Shown in pieces: positions 23,332 to 31,247 of a DNA stretch of 64,000 bases. The notes beneath the pieces are model-generated. The model had not been told where the DNA came from. It saw nothing but the letters and a program-made list of their open reading frames with translations, and made no database searches. Source of the stretch: Frankiales bacterium (GTDB lineage Bacteria; Actinomycetota; Actinomycetes; Mycobacteriales; SCTD01); NCBI GenBank assembly GCA_025966135.1, contig JAOPVP010000022.1:62001-126000 (forward strand), written 5' to 3'. The translations under genes were made by a program, and so were the position numbers. Numbering within the stretch: position 1 is the first letter of the stretch; every line of letters starts with the position of its first letter.

Positions 23332-24768
23332 GTGCCGACGATCCACCCAGGTCACGACCACAGACCACAGGACCTGACGGACACGACGTACGACGTGATC
23401 GTGGTGGGCGCGGGCCCGACCGGTGAGAACGTGGCCGACTACGCCGTGCGCGGCGGGCTCAGCGCCCTGCTCGTCGAGTCCGAACTCGTGGGGGGCGAGT
23501 GCTCCTACTGGGCCTGCATGCCCAGCAAGGCGATGCTGCGGCCGCTGGAGGCGCTGTCGGAGGCCCGGTCCCTCGGCGGCGTGCGGGAGGCCGTCACCGG
23601 ACCGATCGACGTGGCCGCGGTGCTCGCCCGACGGGACTCCTTCACGCACGAGTGGCGCGACGACAGCCAGGCACAGTGGGCCGACGGCGCGGGCATCGCC
23701 CTGGCCCGCGGAGCCGGGAGGCTGACCGGCGTCAAGACGGTGGCGGCGGCGGGCCGCACCTTCACCGCACGGCACGCGGTAGTGCTCGCCACCGGGACGA
23801 CCGCCCTCATCCCGCCCGTCGACGGACTGGTCGAGAGCCGCCCGTGGACGTCACGCGAGGCGACGAGTGCGTCAGCGGCGCCGGCGCGCCTGGCCATCAT
23901 GGGCGGCGGCGTCGTCGGCGTGGAGATGGCCTTCGCCTGGCAGGGGCTGGGGTCGCAGGTGACGCTCTTCGAGCGGACCGACGGGGTGCTGGCCAACAAC
24001 GAGCCGGAGGCGCGCTCCCGCATCACGAAGGCCTTGCGCGACAGGGGGGTCGACGTCCGGACCGGGGTGTCGGTCACGAAGGTCGTGCGTGACGGTGCCG
24101 TGACGGTCACGCTCGACGACGGCAGCACCGTGGAGGCCGACGAGATCCTGGTGGCGGTCGGGCGCCGGCCGAAGACCGACGACCTGGGACTGGAGACTGT
24201 CGGGCTGGAGCCGGGTAGCTGGCTGACGGTCGACGACACGCTGCTCGTGCAGGGAACGGACTGGCTGTACGCCGCCGGTGACGTCAACCACCGTGCGCTG
24301 CTCACGCACATGGGCAAGTACCAGGCCCGGGCTGCTGGCAGCGTCATCGCGGCCCGTGCGCTGGGGAAGCCGGTCGGTGGTGACTGGACGCAGCACGCCG
24401 CGACCGCCGACCACAACTGCGTGCCGCAGGTCATCTTCACCGACCCGCCTGTCGCCTCGGTCGGGCTCACTGTGGCGGCGGCACGCCAGCAGGGGCTCGA
24501 GGTCGCCACGGCCAGCTATGACATCGGCGACACGGCGGGCGGCTCGCTGTTCGTCGACGACAACCCGGGCTGGGCGCAGCTCGTCGTCGCCGACGGACGG
24601 CTCGTCGGCGCGACGTTCCTCGGCCCCGGGGTCACCGAGATGGTGCACGCCGCGACGGTCGCGATCGTGGGCGAGGTACCGCTGGACCGCCTCTGGCACG
24701 CCGTGCCGAGCTACCCGACGATGAGCGAGGTGTGGCTGCGGCTGCTCGACCAGCTCCCACACAGCTGA
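23332..24768 (+). CDS. FAD-dependent pyridine nucleotide-disulfide oxidoreductase
   Basis: A 478-residue flavoprotein of the dihydrolipoamide dehydrogenase/mercuric reductase superfamily. It has the FAD GxGxxG site (VVGAGPTGEN), a redox-active pair Cys57-x4-Cys62 in ECSYWACMPSK, a second GxGxxG-like NAD(P)H site (MGGGVVGVEMA), and YAAGDVN near residue 320. The interface motif normally HPT-x-SE reads YPTMSE, so the usual catalytic His is replaced by Tyr, which argues against a classical lipoamide or glutathione substrate. The GTG has GAGGAGG 6-7 nt upstream. Its TGA overlaps the next ATG by one base. Confidence 0.83.
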   Translation: MPTIHPGHDHRPQDLTDTTYDVIVVGAGPTGENVADYAVRGGLSALLVESELVGGECSYWACMPSKAMLRPLEALSEARSLGGVREAVTGPIDVAAVLARRDSFTHEWRDDSQAQWADGAGIALARGAGRLTGVKTVAAAGRTFTARHAVVLATGTTALIPPVDGLVESRPWTSREATSASAAPARLAIMGGGVVGVEMAFAWQGLGSQVTLFERTDGVLANNEPEARSRITKALRDRGVDVRTGVSVTKVVRDGAVTVTLDDGSTVEADEILVAVGRRPKTDDLGLETVGLEPGSWLTVDDTLLVQGTDWLYAAGDVNHRALLTHMGKYQARAAGSVIAARALGKPVGGDWTQHAATADHNCVPQVIFTDPPVASVGLTVAAARQQGLEVATASYDIGDTAGGSLFVDDNPGWAQLVVADGRLVGATFLGPGVTEMVHAATVAIVGEVPLDRLWHAVPSYPTMSEVWLRLLDQLPHS

Positions 24769-25349
24769 TGCTCGACCTGCTCGACTGGCGGCGCACGGTC
24801 GCCGAGCTCTACGCGTCCGTCCGGGCACTACCGCCCGGACAGGGTCACGCGGTGTGGCGCGCAGGACGGGACGCGCTCTTCCGGGAGTCGACCCAAACCC
24901 CTCTGCTGCCCGGGGACCGGCGATCGGAGACGGGACTTCCGGTGGCGCCGTACGACCCTTCCTGGCGCGTCGTGGTGCCGCTGGAAGCGGCACCACCCGA
25001 ACGAAAGCTGCTGGCCGGTGGCGTGTCCATGGACCGCATCGGGCTCCTGAGCACGCCGTGGGGAACGCTCGACGCCTGGTGGCTCACCGACTACTCCGGC
25101 GGCCTGTTCGTGCCGGTCCGCGACGCCTCCGGCGGGATCACCTCGTACGGCGGAGGCCGGTACCTACTCGACACGGCCAAGGGCGCGGATCTGGGGTCGG
25201 GGTCGCAAGGCGTGGTCGTCGACCTGAACTTCCTGTATCACCCGAGCTGTGCCTACAACCCGGCATGGGCATGCCCGCTGGCACCCCCCGGCAACGTGCT
25301 GCAGATCGATGTGCCGGTCGGGGAGCAGCTGCCCGGCCCTGATTCGTGA
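24768..25349 (+). CDS. DUF1684 domain protein
   Basis: A 193-residue cytoplasmic protein matching the DUF1684 family: WRRTVAELYASVRA near the start and the central FVPVRDASGGITSYGGGRYL, DLNFLYHPSCAYNP and WACPLAPPGN motifs. The biochemical role of the family is not established. The ATG shares its A with the preceding TGA, so it is co-translated with the flavin oxidoreductase. Confidence 0.8.
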   Translation: MLDLLDWRRTVAELYASVRALPPGQGHAVWRAGRDALFRESTQTPLLPGDRRSETGLPVAPYDPSWRVVVPLEAAPPERKLLAGGVSMDRIGLLSTPWGTLDAWWLTDYSGGLFVPVRDASGGITSYGGGRYLLDTAKGADLGSGSQGVVVDLNFLYHPSCAYNPAWACPLAPPGNVLQIDVPVGEQLPGPDS

Positions 25350-25358
25350 CCCGCAAGA

Positions 25359-25430
25359 GGGGAGACTGTCGGTAGAGGTGGGCAGGCTGGCGGGAGCATG
25401 GGACGGTTGGCTCACGGCTGGCAGTCCCCC
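25359..25430 (+). promoter_or_regulatory. Possible stem-closed leader upstream of egtB
   Basis: GGGG (25359-25362) and GACTG (25364-25368) can pair with CAGTCCCCC (25422-25430), giving a 9-bp stem with one bulged A that closes a 53-nt loop 17 nt before the start codon. No known riboswitch signature was recognised. Confidence 0.2.
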
Positions 25431-25447
25431 TGACGACGGGAGCTCCC

Positions 25448-26704
25448 ATGGCCCTGGCCACCGCTTCGCTGTCCACGCTCGCCGACCGCTTCACGGAGGT
25501 CAGGGCACTCACCGAGTTGCTTGCGGCGCCGCTCTCCGCCGAGGACCAGACGGCGCAGTCGATGCCGGACGCCTCGCCGACGAAATGGCACCGCGCCCAC
25601 ACCACGTGGTTCTTCGAGGAGTTCGTGCTCGGCGAATCCTACGAGCCCTTTGACGACACCTACCGGTACCTGTTCAACAGCTACTACGAGGCGGTCGGGC
25701 CGCGGCACCCGCGCCCGGAGCGCGGTCTGGTGACCCGCCCGGGGATCGACGACATCAGGCGGTACCGCGAGCACGTCGACGCCGCGGTGCACGCCCTCCT
25801 CGGCAACGGCCTGTCCGAGCAGACCGCCGCGCTGCTCCTCCTCGGGACCCATCACGAGCAGCAGCACCAGGAGCTCCTGGTGATGGACATCAAGCACCTG
25901 CTCTCCCGGCACGCCTTCGGACCGGCGGTCATCAGCCGTCCGGACGAGAGCGATGTCGGCTCCGCCCCGCTCGCCTGGCGAGCCGTCGAGGGCGGGCTGC
26001 ACCTCGTCGGCCACGACGCCAGCTCAGCGGGTCACGACAGTCGGTTCAGGTTCGACAACGAGGGTCCGCAGCACCGGGTGCACCTCGAAGACTTCGAGAT
26101 CGCCTCGCGGGCTGTGACGGTCGAGGACTGGCTCGCATTCATGGACGACGGCGGCTACCGGCGACCCGGCCTCTGGCTGTCCGACGGGTGGCACGCGGTG
26201 CAGGAGCGTGGCTGGCGCTCCCCTGACTACTGGTGGGACGTCGACAGCACCTGGATGGTCTTCACGACCGCCGGCGTGCGACCGCTGCGCCGCGGGGAGC
26301 CGGTGTGCCACGTCTCGTTCTACGAAGCAGATGCCTACGCCCGCTGGGCGGGCGGACGGCTGCCGACCGAGTTCGAGTGGGAGGTGGCGGCACGGGCCGT
26401 CGAGGAGCAGCGAGGGGCACCCCGCGGCCAGCTGCTGGACACCGACCGCGTGCACCCTGGTCTGGCCGGCGAGCACATGGTCGGCGACGTCTGGGAGTGG
26501 ACGGCCAGCGCGTATCTGCCGTACCCGGGCTTCTCACCCGCTCCTGGCGCGGTGGGTGAGTACAACGGCAAGTTCATGTCCGACCAGCACGTGCTGCGCG
26601 GCGCCTCGTGCGCGACACCAGCGGGTCATGAGCGGCTGACCTATCGCAACTTCTTCCCCGCAGCGTCCCGCTGGGCCTTCTCCGGACTCCGGCTGGCGCG
26701 CTGA
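25448..26704 (+). CDS. egtB: Ergothioneine biosynthesis sulfoxide synthase EgtB
   Basis: This non-haem iron enzyme couples hercynine to a cysteine-containing thiol using O2. The N-terminal DinB-like domain supplies the iron site: His51 in WHRAHTTW and the pair His136-x3-His140 in THHEQQHQE, at the same spacing as characterised mycobacterial EgtB. The C-terminal FGE-sulfatase domain ends in WEWTAS, LRGASCATP and RNFFPAASRWAFSGLRLAR, the usual family ending. Length 418 is normal. The ATG shows a short GGGAG ribosome binding site. The TGA overlaps the egtD ATG by one base. egtA, egtC and egtE are not in the window. Confidence 0.92.
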   Translation: MALATASLSTLADRFTEVRALTELLAAPLSAEDQTAQSMPDASPTKWHRAHTTWFFEEFVLGESYEPFDDTYRYLFNSYYEAVGPRHPRPERGLVTRPGIDDIRRYREHVDAAVHALLGNGLSEQTAALLLLGTHHEQQHQELLVMDIKHLLSRHAFGPAVISRPDESDVGSAPLAWRAVEGGLHLVGHDASSAGHDSRFRFDNEGPQHRVHLEDFEIASRAVTVEDWLAFMDDGGYRRPGLWLSDGWHAVQERGWRSPDYWWDVDSTWMVFTTAGVRPLRRGEPVCHVSFYEADAYARWAGGRLPTEFEWEVAARAVEEQRGAPRGQLLDTDRVHPGLAGEHMVGDVWEWTASAYLPYPGFSPAPGAVGEYNGKFMSDQHVLRGASCATPAGHERLTYRNFFPAASRWAFSGLRLAR

Positions 26705-27663
26705 TGTCGCACTGGTCGGTCGAGGAGCGCACCGCGATCGATCCCGGTCGGCTCGCGGCGGACATCCGCCAGGCGCTCAGTCAGCGACCGGTGTCCATCC
26801 CGCCGAAGTGGTTCTACGACGAGAAGGGCAGCCAGCTCTTCGAAGCCATCACCGAGCTGCCGGAGTACTACCCGACGCGCACCGAGGAGGCGATCCTCCT
26901 GGCCCACGTCGCCGAGCTGCCGCTCGTCGACACTCTGGTCGAGCTCGGCGCCGGTTACTCGCGCAAGACCCGGCTGCTCCTGGAGGCGCTGACCCGCGGT
27001 GGTCGCGAGCTGCTGTTCGTGCCGCTCGACGTCTCCCCCCGACCGCTGCGCGACGCCGCCGAGCGGATCACGGCGGACTTCCCGACCGTCACGGTGCGGG
27101 GCGTCGTCGCCGACTTCGACGACGAGCTGGCTCCGTTGCCGGGTGAGCCGGGGTCGCGGATGGTGGCCTTCCTCGGCAGCACCATCGGCAACCTCACGCC
27201 GGTGCCGCGGGCGGCGTTCCTGGAACGGCTGCACCGGGCCACCGACCCGGGCGACTGGTTCCTGCTCGGGGCGGACCTCGTCAAGGATCCCGACCGGCTC
27301 GTCCGGGCCTACGACGACAGCGCCGGCGTCACCGCAGCGTTCAACAAGAACATGCTGCAGGTGCTCGCACGCGAGCTCGACGCCGACGTCGATCCCGACG
27401 ACTTCGAGCACGTCGCGCGCTACGACCCAGACCTCGATCGCATCGAGATGTGGCTGCGGGCACGGCATGACGTCGTCGTCCGGCTGCACGCCCTGGACCT
27501 CGTGTGGCGGATCGCGCAGGGGGAGGAGATCCTCACGGAGACCAGCGCCAAGTTCCGCCTCGAAGGACTGCGCACGGAGCTGGCGGCGGCCGGGTTCGCG
27601 GTGGCCACGAGCTGGACCGATGACGCGGGCGACTTCTCCCTCACGCTGGCCCGACGCACCTGA
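26704..27663 (+). CDS. egtD: L-histidine N-alpha-methyltransferase EgtD
   Basis: The SAM-dependent enzyme trimethylates histidine to hercynine, the first ergothioneine step. The 319-residue protein has the family N-terminus (PPKWFYDEKGSQLFEAIT, LPEYYPTRTEEAIL), the SAM motif LVELGAGYSRKT, the FLGSTIGNL strand, and the C-terminal E-T-S-A-K-F region. It directly follows egtB with a 1-nt overlap, forming a minimal egtBD operon. Confidence 0.93.
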   Translation: MSHWSVEERTAIDPGRLAADIRQALSQRPVSIPPKWFYDEKGSQLFEAITELPEYYPTRTEEAILLAHVAELPLVDTLVELGAGYSRKTRLLLEALTRGGRELLFVPLDVSPRPLRDAAERITADFPTVTVRGVVADFDDELAPLPGEPGSRMVAFLGSTIGNLTPVPRAAFLERLHRATDPGDWFLLGADLVKDPDRLVRAYDDSAGVTAAFNKNMLQVLARELDADVDPDDFEHVARYDPDLDRIEMWLRARHDVVVRLHALDLVWRIAQGEEILTETSAKFRLEGLRTELAAAGFAVATSWTDDAGDFSLTLARRT

Positions 27664-27678
27664 CGCAGGCCAGTGCGT

Positions 27679-27699
27679 AGTTGCAAGTGATGTGCAACT
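27679..27699 (+). promoter_or_regulatory. Nur-like palindromic operator
   Basis: AGTTGCA and TGCAACT form a perfect 7-nt inverted repeat. Read as half-sites it is TTGCAA-N5-GTGCAA, one base off the Streptomyces Nur box (tTGCaa-N5-ttGCAA). It lies 47 nt before the TTG start of a nickel/cobalt transporter, in the only gap of that operon, so nickel-dependent repression is likely. Confidence 0.6.
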
Positions 27700-27745
27700 G
27701 CGGCAGGCTGGACGTGTTCGCCCACCCTGACCCCGGAGTTCTGCG

Positions 27746-28927
27746 TTGGCTGTCGATGAGACGTTGGCCCTCGAGGCGGCGACGGCGCCGCTGGTCGAGC
27801 ACCCGCCGAAGCGCATGATCCACTTCGATCGCGACGAGAAGCTCCGGATCGGCCTGCTCGTGCTCGCCGTCACAGGGCTGCACGTTGTCGGGTTCGGGCT
27901 GTTCCAGTACTACAACGCGCAACCGAAGTACCACCAGATCGCCGACAGCAAGGGCACCCTGCTGTACGCCGGAGCGGCCTCGCTGGCGTACGTCTTCGGG
28001 CTCCGGCACGCGTTCGACGCCGACCACATCGCCGCCATCGACGACACGACCCGACTGCTGCTGCAGAAGGGCAAGAAGCCGCTCGCGGTGGGCTTCTTCT
28101 TCTCCCTGGGTCACTCGACCGTGGTCTTCGCCCTCTCCCTCGGGATTGCGCTGGCCGCCAAGGCCACAGCCCAGTTCCAGAGCTCCTTTGCGGGCATCGG
28201 CGGCGTGATCGGCGCGAGCATCTCCGGCGTCTTCCTCTACCTCGTGGCGGGCTTCAACTTCGTCATCCTGATGGGGATCATCAGGACCTGGAAGGAGATG
28301 AAGAGGGGGGACTACGCCCCGGAGCAGCTCGACGACCTGCTGGCGCAGCGCGGCATGATGAACCGGATCTTCAAGGGCCGCTACAACAAGTTCATCAACC
28401 ACTCCTGGCAGATGTATCCGATCGGCTTCCTCTTCGGCCTCGGCTTCGACACCGCCTCGGAGATCGCGTTCCTGGCGCTGTCAGCGACCGCCGCAACCGC
28501 CGCGGTCGGGTCCGGCGTCACCCTGCCGCCGCTTGCCATCATCGCGCTGCCCATCATCTTCGCGGCGGGCATGTCGATGATGGACACCTTCGACGGTGTG
28601 TTCATGAGCAAGGCCTACAGCTGGGCCTTCACCAACCCGCTCCGGAAGATCTTCTACAACATCACCACGACCGGGCTGAGCATCTTCGTGGCCTTCGTGA
28701 TCGGGACGATCGAGCTGCTCAACGTCATCAGCTCCAAGGCCGGCTTCTCGGACGTCCAGCCGTTCAGCTACATCAGCGGAATCGACCTGAACAAGATCGG
28801 GTACTTCATCGTCGGCGTCTTCCTGGTCACCTGGCTCGGCAGCGTGGCGATGTGGAGGCTCGGCAGGCTGGAACAGCGCTACACCGCGCACCTGCGGATG
28901 GATGGCCCTGTCGCGGACGTCGACTAG
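27746..28927 (+). CDS. NiCoT-family nickel/cobalt transporter
   Basis: A 393-residue permease of the HoxN/NixA/NhlF family importing Ni2+ or Co2+. The signature H-x4-D-H is in RHAFDADHIAAIDDTTR; further family motifs are LGHSTVVF, GLGFDTASEIAFL and MSMMDTFDGVFMSKAYSWAF. About eight membrane helices are seen. The TTG start is chosen for the GGAG about 9 nt upstream. The upstream Nur-like palindrome supports nickel as the cargo. No urease or hydrogenase genes are in the window. Confidence 0.9.
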   Translation: MAVDETLALEAATAPLVEHPPKRMIHFDRDEKLRIGLLVLAVTGLHVVGFGLFQYYNAQPKYHQIADSKGTLLYAGAASLAYVFGLRHAFDADHIAAIDDTTRLLLQKGKKPLAVGFFFSLGHSTVVFALSLGIALAAKATAQFQSSFAGIGGVIGASISGVFLYLVAGFNFVILMGIIRTWKEMKRGDYAPEQLDDLLAQRGMMNRIFKGRYNKFINHSWQMYPIGFLFGLGFDTASEIAFLALSATAATAAVGSGVTLPPLAIIALPIIFAAGMSMMDTFDGVFMSKAYSWAFTNPLRKIFYNITTTGLSIFVAFVIGTIELLNVISSKAGFSDVQPFSYISGIDLNKIGYFIVGVFLVTWLGSVAMWRLGRLEQRYTAHLRMDGPVADVD

Positions 28928-28930
28928 CCT
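28925..28930 (+). promoter_or_regulatory. -10 element TAGCCT, leaderless start of peroxiredoxin
   Basis: TAGCCT begins in the stop codon of the nickel transporter and lies 7 nt before the GTG at 28938; no Shine-Dalgarno is present. The arrangement matches other leaderless starts in the window. Confidence 0.4.
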
Positions 28931-28937
28931 CCCGTTC

Positions 28938-29411
28938 GTGACTGAGACCTCGCGCCTTTCGGCTGGTGACAAGGCTCCCGCGTTCGCGCTTCCCGACGCC
29001 GACGGCAACCTCGTGTCGCTGTCGTCGTACAAGGGCAAGAAGGTCGTGCTGTACGTCTACCCGGCCGCGATGACCCCGGGCTGCACGAAGCAGGCCTGCG
29101 ACTTCCGGGACAACCTGCAGCGCTTCGTCGACGCGGGCTACGCCGTCATCGGGCTGTCCCCCGACAAGCCCGAGAAGCTCGCGAAGTTCCGCGACGCCGA
29201 GGCCCTTACGTTCCCGCTGCTGTCGGACGTCTCCAAGGAGACGCTCACGGCCTACGGGGCGTACGGCGAGAAGCAGCTCTACGGCAAGCTGGTCGTGGGG
29301 GTGATCCGGTCGACGTTCCTCATCGACGGGACCGGCAGCATCACCACGGCGTCGTACGGCGTGAAGGCCACCGGGCACGTGGCCAAGCTGTTGAAGGACA
29401 ACGGCCTGTAG
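28938..29411 (+). CDS. bcp: Thioredoxin-dependent peroxiredoxin (BCP/PrxQ type)
   Basis: A 157-residue cytoplasmic peroxidase reducing H2O2 and organic hydroperoxides. The peroxidatic Cys49 is in TPGCTKQACDFRD with the resolving Cys54 five residues later, the atypical 2-Cys PrxQ pattern. The thioredoxin fold strands KVVLYVYPAA and STFLIDGTG are present. Note the Thr-Pro-Gly-Cys motif is intact but preceded by AAM where FYP-x-D is commoner. The GTG start fits the overlapping leaderless promoter. Confidence 0.9.
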   Translation: MTETSRLSAGDKAPAFALPDADGNLVSLSSYKGKKVVLYVYPAAMTPGCTKQACDFRDNLQRFVDAGYAVIGLSPDKPEKLAKFRDAEALTFPLLSDVSKETLTAYGAYGEKQLYGKLVVGVIRSTFLIDGTGSITTASYGVKATGHVAKLLKDNGL

Positions 29412-29415
29412 GCCG

Positions 29416-29916
29416 ATGCGGCTGTTCGTGGCGGTGCGACCGCCCACCGCCGTCTTGGAGTCGCTGGCCGAGACGCTGGGACGCGAGGTCGACGACCGCT
29501 GGCACCTCACGCTGGCCTTCCTTGGCGAACAGCCCGGTCCCGAGGCCTTCCGCGACCCGCTGGCCGACGTCGCCGCGCACCAGCCACCGCTGGTCCTCTC
29601 CCTGACCGGCGGCCAGACCTTCGGAGGACGCGTCCTGTCCGCGGCCGTCACCGGGGACGTGCCCGCCCTGCAGGAGCTGGCCCTCCACGTGCGAGACGCC
29701 TGCCGCTCGGCGGGCGCAGACATCGAGGACCGGCGCTTCCGACCCCACCTCACCCTGGCCCGGGGTCGGGGGCTGTCCGTGCCGGCGGCGCTGGCCGCCT
29801 ACCAGGGACCGCCCTGGGTGGTGGAGGGGTTCGACCTCGTGCACAGCCGGCTCGGTCGCCGTGCCGAGCACGCGGTTCTGAACAGCTTTCCCCTGGGTGG
29901 CTTCCGGACACAGTGA
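29416..29916 (+). CDS. thpR: RNA 2',3'-cyclic phosphodiesterase
   Basis: A 166-residue member of the 2H phosphoesterase (LigT/ThpR) family. The two catalytic H-x-T-x motifs are HLTL at residues 30-33 (RWHLTLAFLGE) and HLTL near residue 111 (RPHLTLARG). Family members open 2',3'-cyclic phosphates at RNA ends. The ATG follows the peroxiredoxin stop by 4 nt, so it probably shares that transcript. It ends at the decayed HNH gene. Confidence 0.87.
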   Translation: MRLFVAVRPPTAVLESLAETLGREVDDRWHLTLAFLGEQPGPEAFRDPLADVAAHQPPLVLSLTGGQTFGGRVLSAAVTGDVPALQELALHVRDACRSAGADIEDRRFRPHLTLARGRGLSVPAALAAYQGPPWVVEGFDLVHSRLGRRAEHAVLNSFPLGGFRTQ

Positions 29917-30226
29917 TGCGGCGTGCGCCTCGCCTCGGGGCAAGCCGGCTGGGCGTCGCGGCAAGCTTGGAACGCGCCGCGCCGGGCGACATCCTCGTCC
30001 CGCTCCCAGCGGACGGGCCCAACCTGCTCGTCCGCGCCATGGTCGAGTGCGGGGTCCCGACGAGTGCTCCTGCTGCGGCCTGGGACCAAAGCGGAGGGCA
30101 GACTCGCACCCTTGTCGTCGACCGCATCAAGGGCGAGTGCTGGTCAACCGCTTGGGTAACCTACGTTTCCTGTGCCCGAACTGCCACGCGCAGACCTCGA
30201 CGTGGTGCAGGCGCAAGGGGTCGTAG
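29913..30226 (+). pseudogene. HNH endonuclease, frameshifted remnant
   Basis: Pieces of an HNH endonuclease run through different frames. Frame one gives LERAAPGDILVPLP and LLVRAMVECGVP; after a lost base comes DECSCCGLGP; another frame gives TLVVDRIKGE; the last gives LVNRLGNLRFLCPNCHAQTS and a terminal WCRRKGS. At least three indels separate them. The C-x2-C and C-x2-C zinc pairs survive, but the HNH His in the usual V-D-H is Arg, so it would be inactive. The terminal TAG (30224-30226) lies within the 5' acceptor/D region of the tRNA-like gene, a 10-nt overlap. Confidence 0.7.
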
Positions 30227-30291
30227 CCCAACTGGCAGGAGGCCGGCGCTTTAGGTGCGTCACAGTGCGAGTTCGAATCTCGTCGACCCCA
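30217..30291 (+). tRNA. tRNA-like gene, anticodon loop TTTAGGT (UAG), short variable loop
   Basis: The 75-nt sequence folds as a tRNA: a perfect 7-bp acceptor (GGGGTCG with CGACCCC), a 5-bp anticodon stem (GGCGC with GCGTC) around TTTAGGT with U33 and anticodon UAG at 30252-30254, a 5-nt variable loop, a T arm with the TTCGAAT loop, and discriminator A. CCA is not encoded. The D stem has only 3 bp and a long D loop. UAG would decode Leu CUA, yet tRNA-Leu normally has a long variable arm. So identity is doubtful: an unusual accessory tRNA or a decaying one. Confidence 0.6.
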
Positions 30292-30395
30292 CGAGAACGT
30301 CATGGCGGTGACAACGGTGTCGTGCTGGCCCCGTCGACTCTCGGTCGGCGGCGCTGCATCGGCACCGGCGAGGTTGTCGGCGCCGAGAGGCTGCA

Positions 30396-30596
30396 GCAAC
30401 GCGCTCACTCGTGCAGAGCGTCGTCGAGCTCGGCCACAACCTCGGCCTGACGATCGTCGCGGAAGGCGTCGAGAACGCCCACACCCTCACAGTTCTGGAG
30501 GGGTTTGGGTGCGACGTCGCGCAGGGCTACCAGCTTAGCCGCCCGATGACCTCACGAGCCTTCGACGCCTGGTACACCGAGTGCACTCCCGGGTCC
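30396..30596 (+). pseudogene. EAL-domain C-terminal fragment
   Basis: About 65 residues match the last third of an EAL phosphodiesterase: VVELGHNLGLTIVAEGVENA, then GFGCDVAQGYQLSRPMT. The EAL signature, metal ligands and DDFGTG are missing and no start is available in a sensible place, so this is a remnant. Frame stays open to 30761 but the tail past 30596 shows no homology and runs antisense into rdgB. It closes the decayed patch from 29913. Bases 30292-30395 show nothing recognisable. Confidence 0.65.
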
Positions 30597-30656
30597 AAGG
30601 GTCAGCCCACCCAAGACCCCCCGAGCGCCTCGCTCGTTGACCGCCACAACCCCACC

Positions 30657-31247
30657 TCAGCGTCGAGGCTGCAGCGCCTCGGCGAGCAACGGCGCCACGG
30701 CGCGGAAGGCCTGGCCGCGGTGGCTGATGGCGTCCTTGTCCTCCGGCGCCAGCTCAGCTGAGGTCACGTCGTACCCGATGGGCACGAAGATCGGGTCGTA
30801 GCCGAAGCCATTGCTGCCACGCGGCTCGCGGACCAGGGTGCCTCGGAGCTCCCCCGTCACGACCTCCGAGCGCCCGTCCGGCAGGGCGTAGGCAGCCGCG
30901 CAGACGAACGCCGCGCCGCGCCGCTCCACAGGCACGTCCGCGAGCTGTGCCAGGACCAGCGACAGGTTCGCCTGGTCGTCCCCGTGCCGCCCCGCCCAGC
31001 GCGCCGACAAGATCCCCGGCATCCCGTTCAAGGCATCGACGGTCAGCCCGCTGTCGTCGGCAACAGCTGGGAGCCCGGTCTCGCGCACCCCCTCGCGCGC
31101 CTTGGCCAGCGCGTTCACGGCGAACGACGCACCGGTCTCAGGTCCCGGCTCGTAGGGCGCCCCTTCCAAGGACAGCTGGTACGGCGCGAGGATCCGCTGG
31201 AGCTCCGCGACCTTCCCGAGGTTCTTGGTGGCCAGCACCACCCTCAC
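30657..31247 (-). CDS. rdgB: dITP/XTP pyrophosphatase RdgB
   Basis: The Ham1/RdgB family enzyme hydrolyses non-canonical purine triphosphates, cleaning the nucleotide pool. The 196-residue protein starts [17 protein letters not shown] and has the DDSGL motif, [22 protein letters not shown] and [12 protein letters not shown], all family signatures. The GTG start overlaps the rph stop by 4 nt, the classical rph-rdgB coupling. Confidence 0.92.
   Translation of the reverse strand: MRVVLATKNLGKVAELQRILAPYQLSLEGAPYEPGPETGASFAVNALAKAREGVRETGLPAVADDSGLTVDALNGMPGILSARWAGRHGDDQANLSLVLAQLADVPVERRGAAFVCAAAYALPDGRSEVVTGELRGTLVREPRGSNGFGYDPIFVPIGYDVTSAELAPEDKDAISHRGQAFRAVAPLLAEALQPRR

Noticed and set aside
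30217..30291. tRNA-like gene as an integration site of a mobile element
   Set aside because: No integrase, no duplicated tRNA end and no distinct island follow it.
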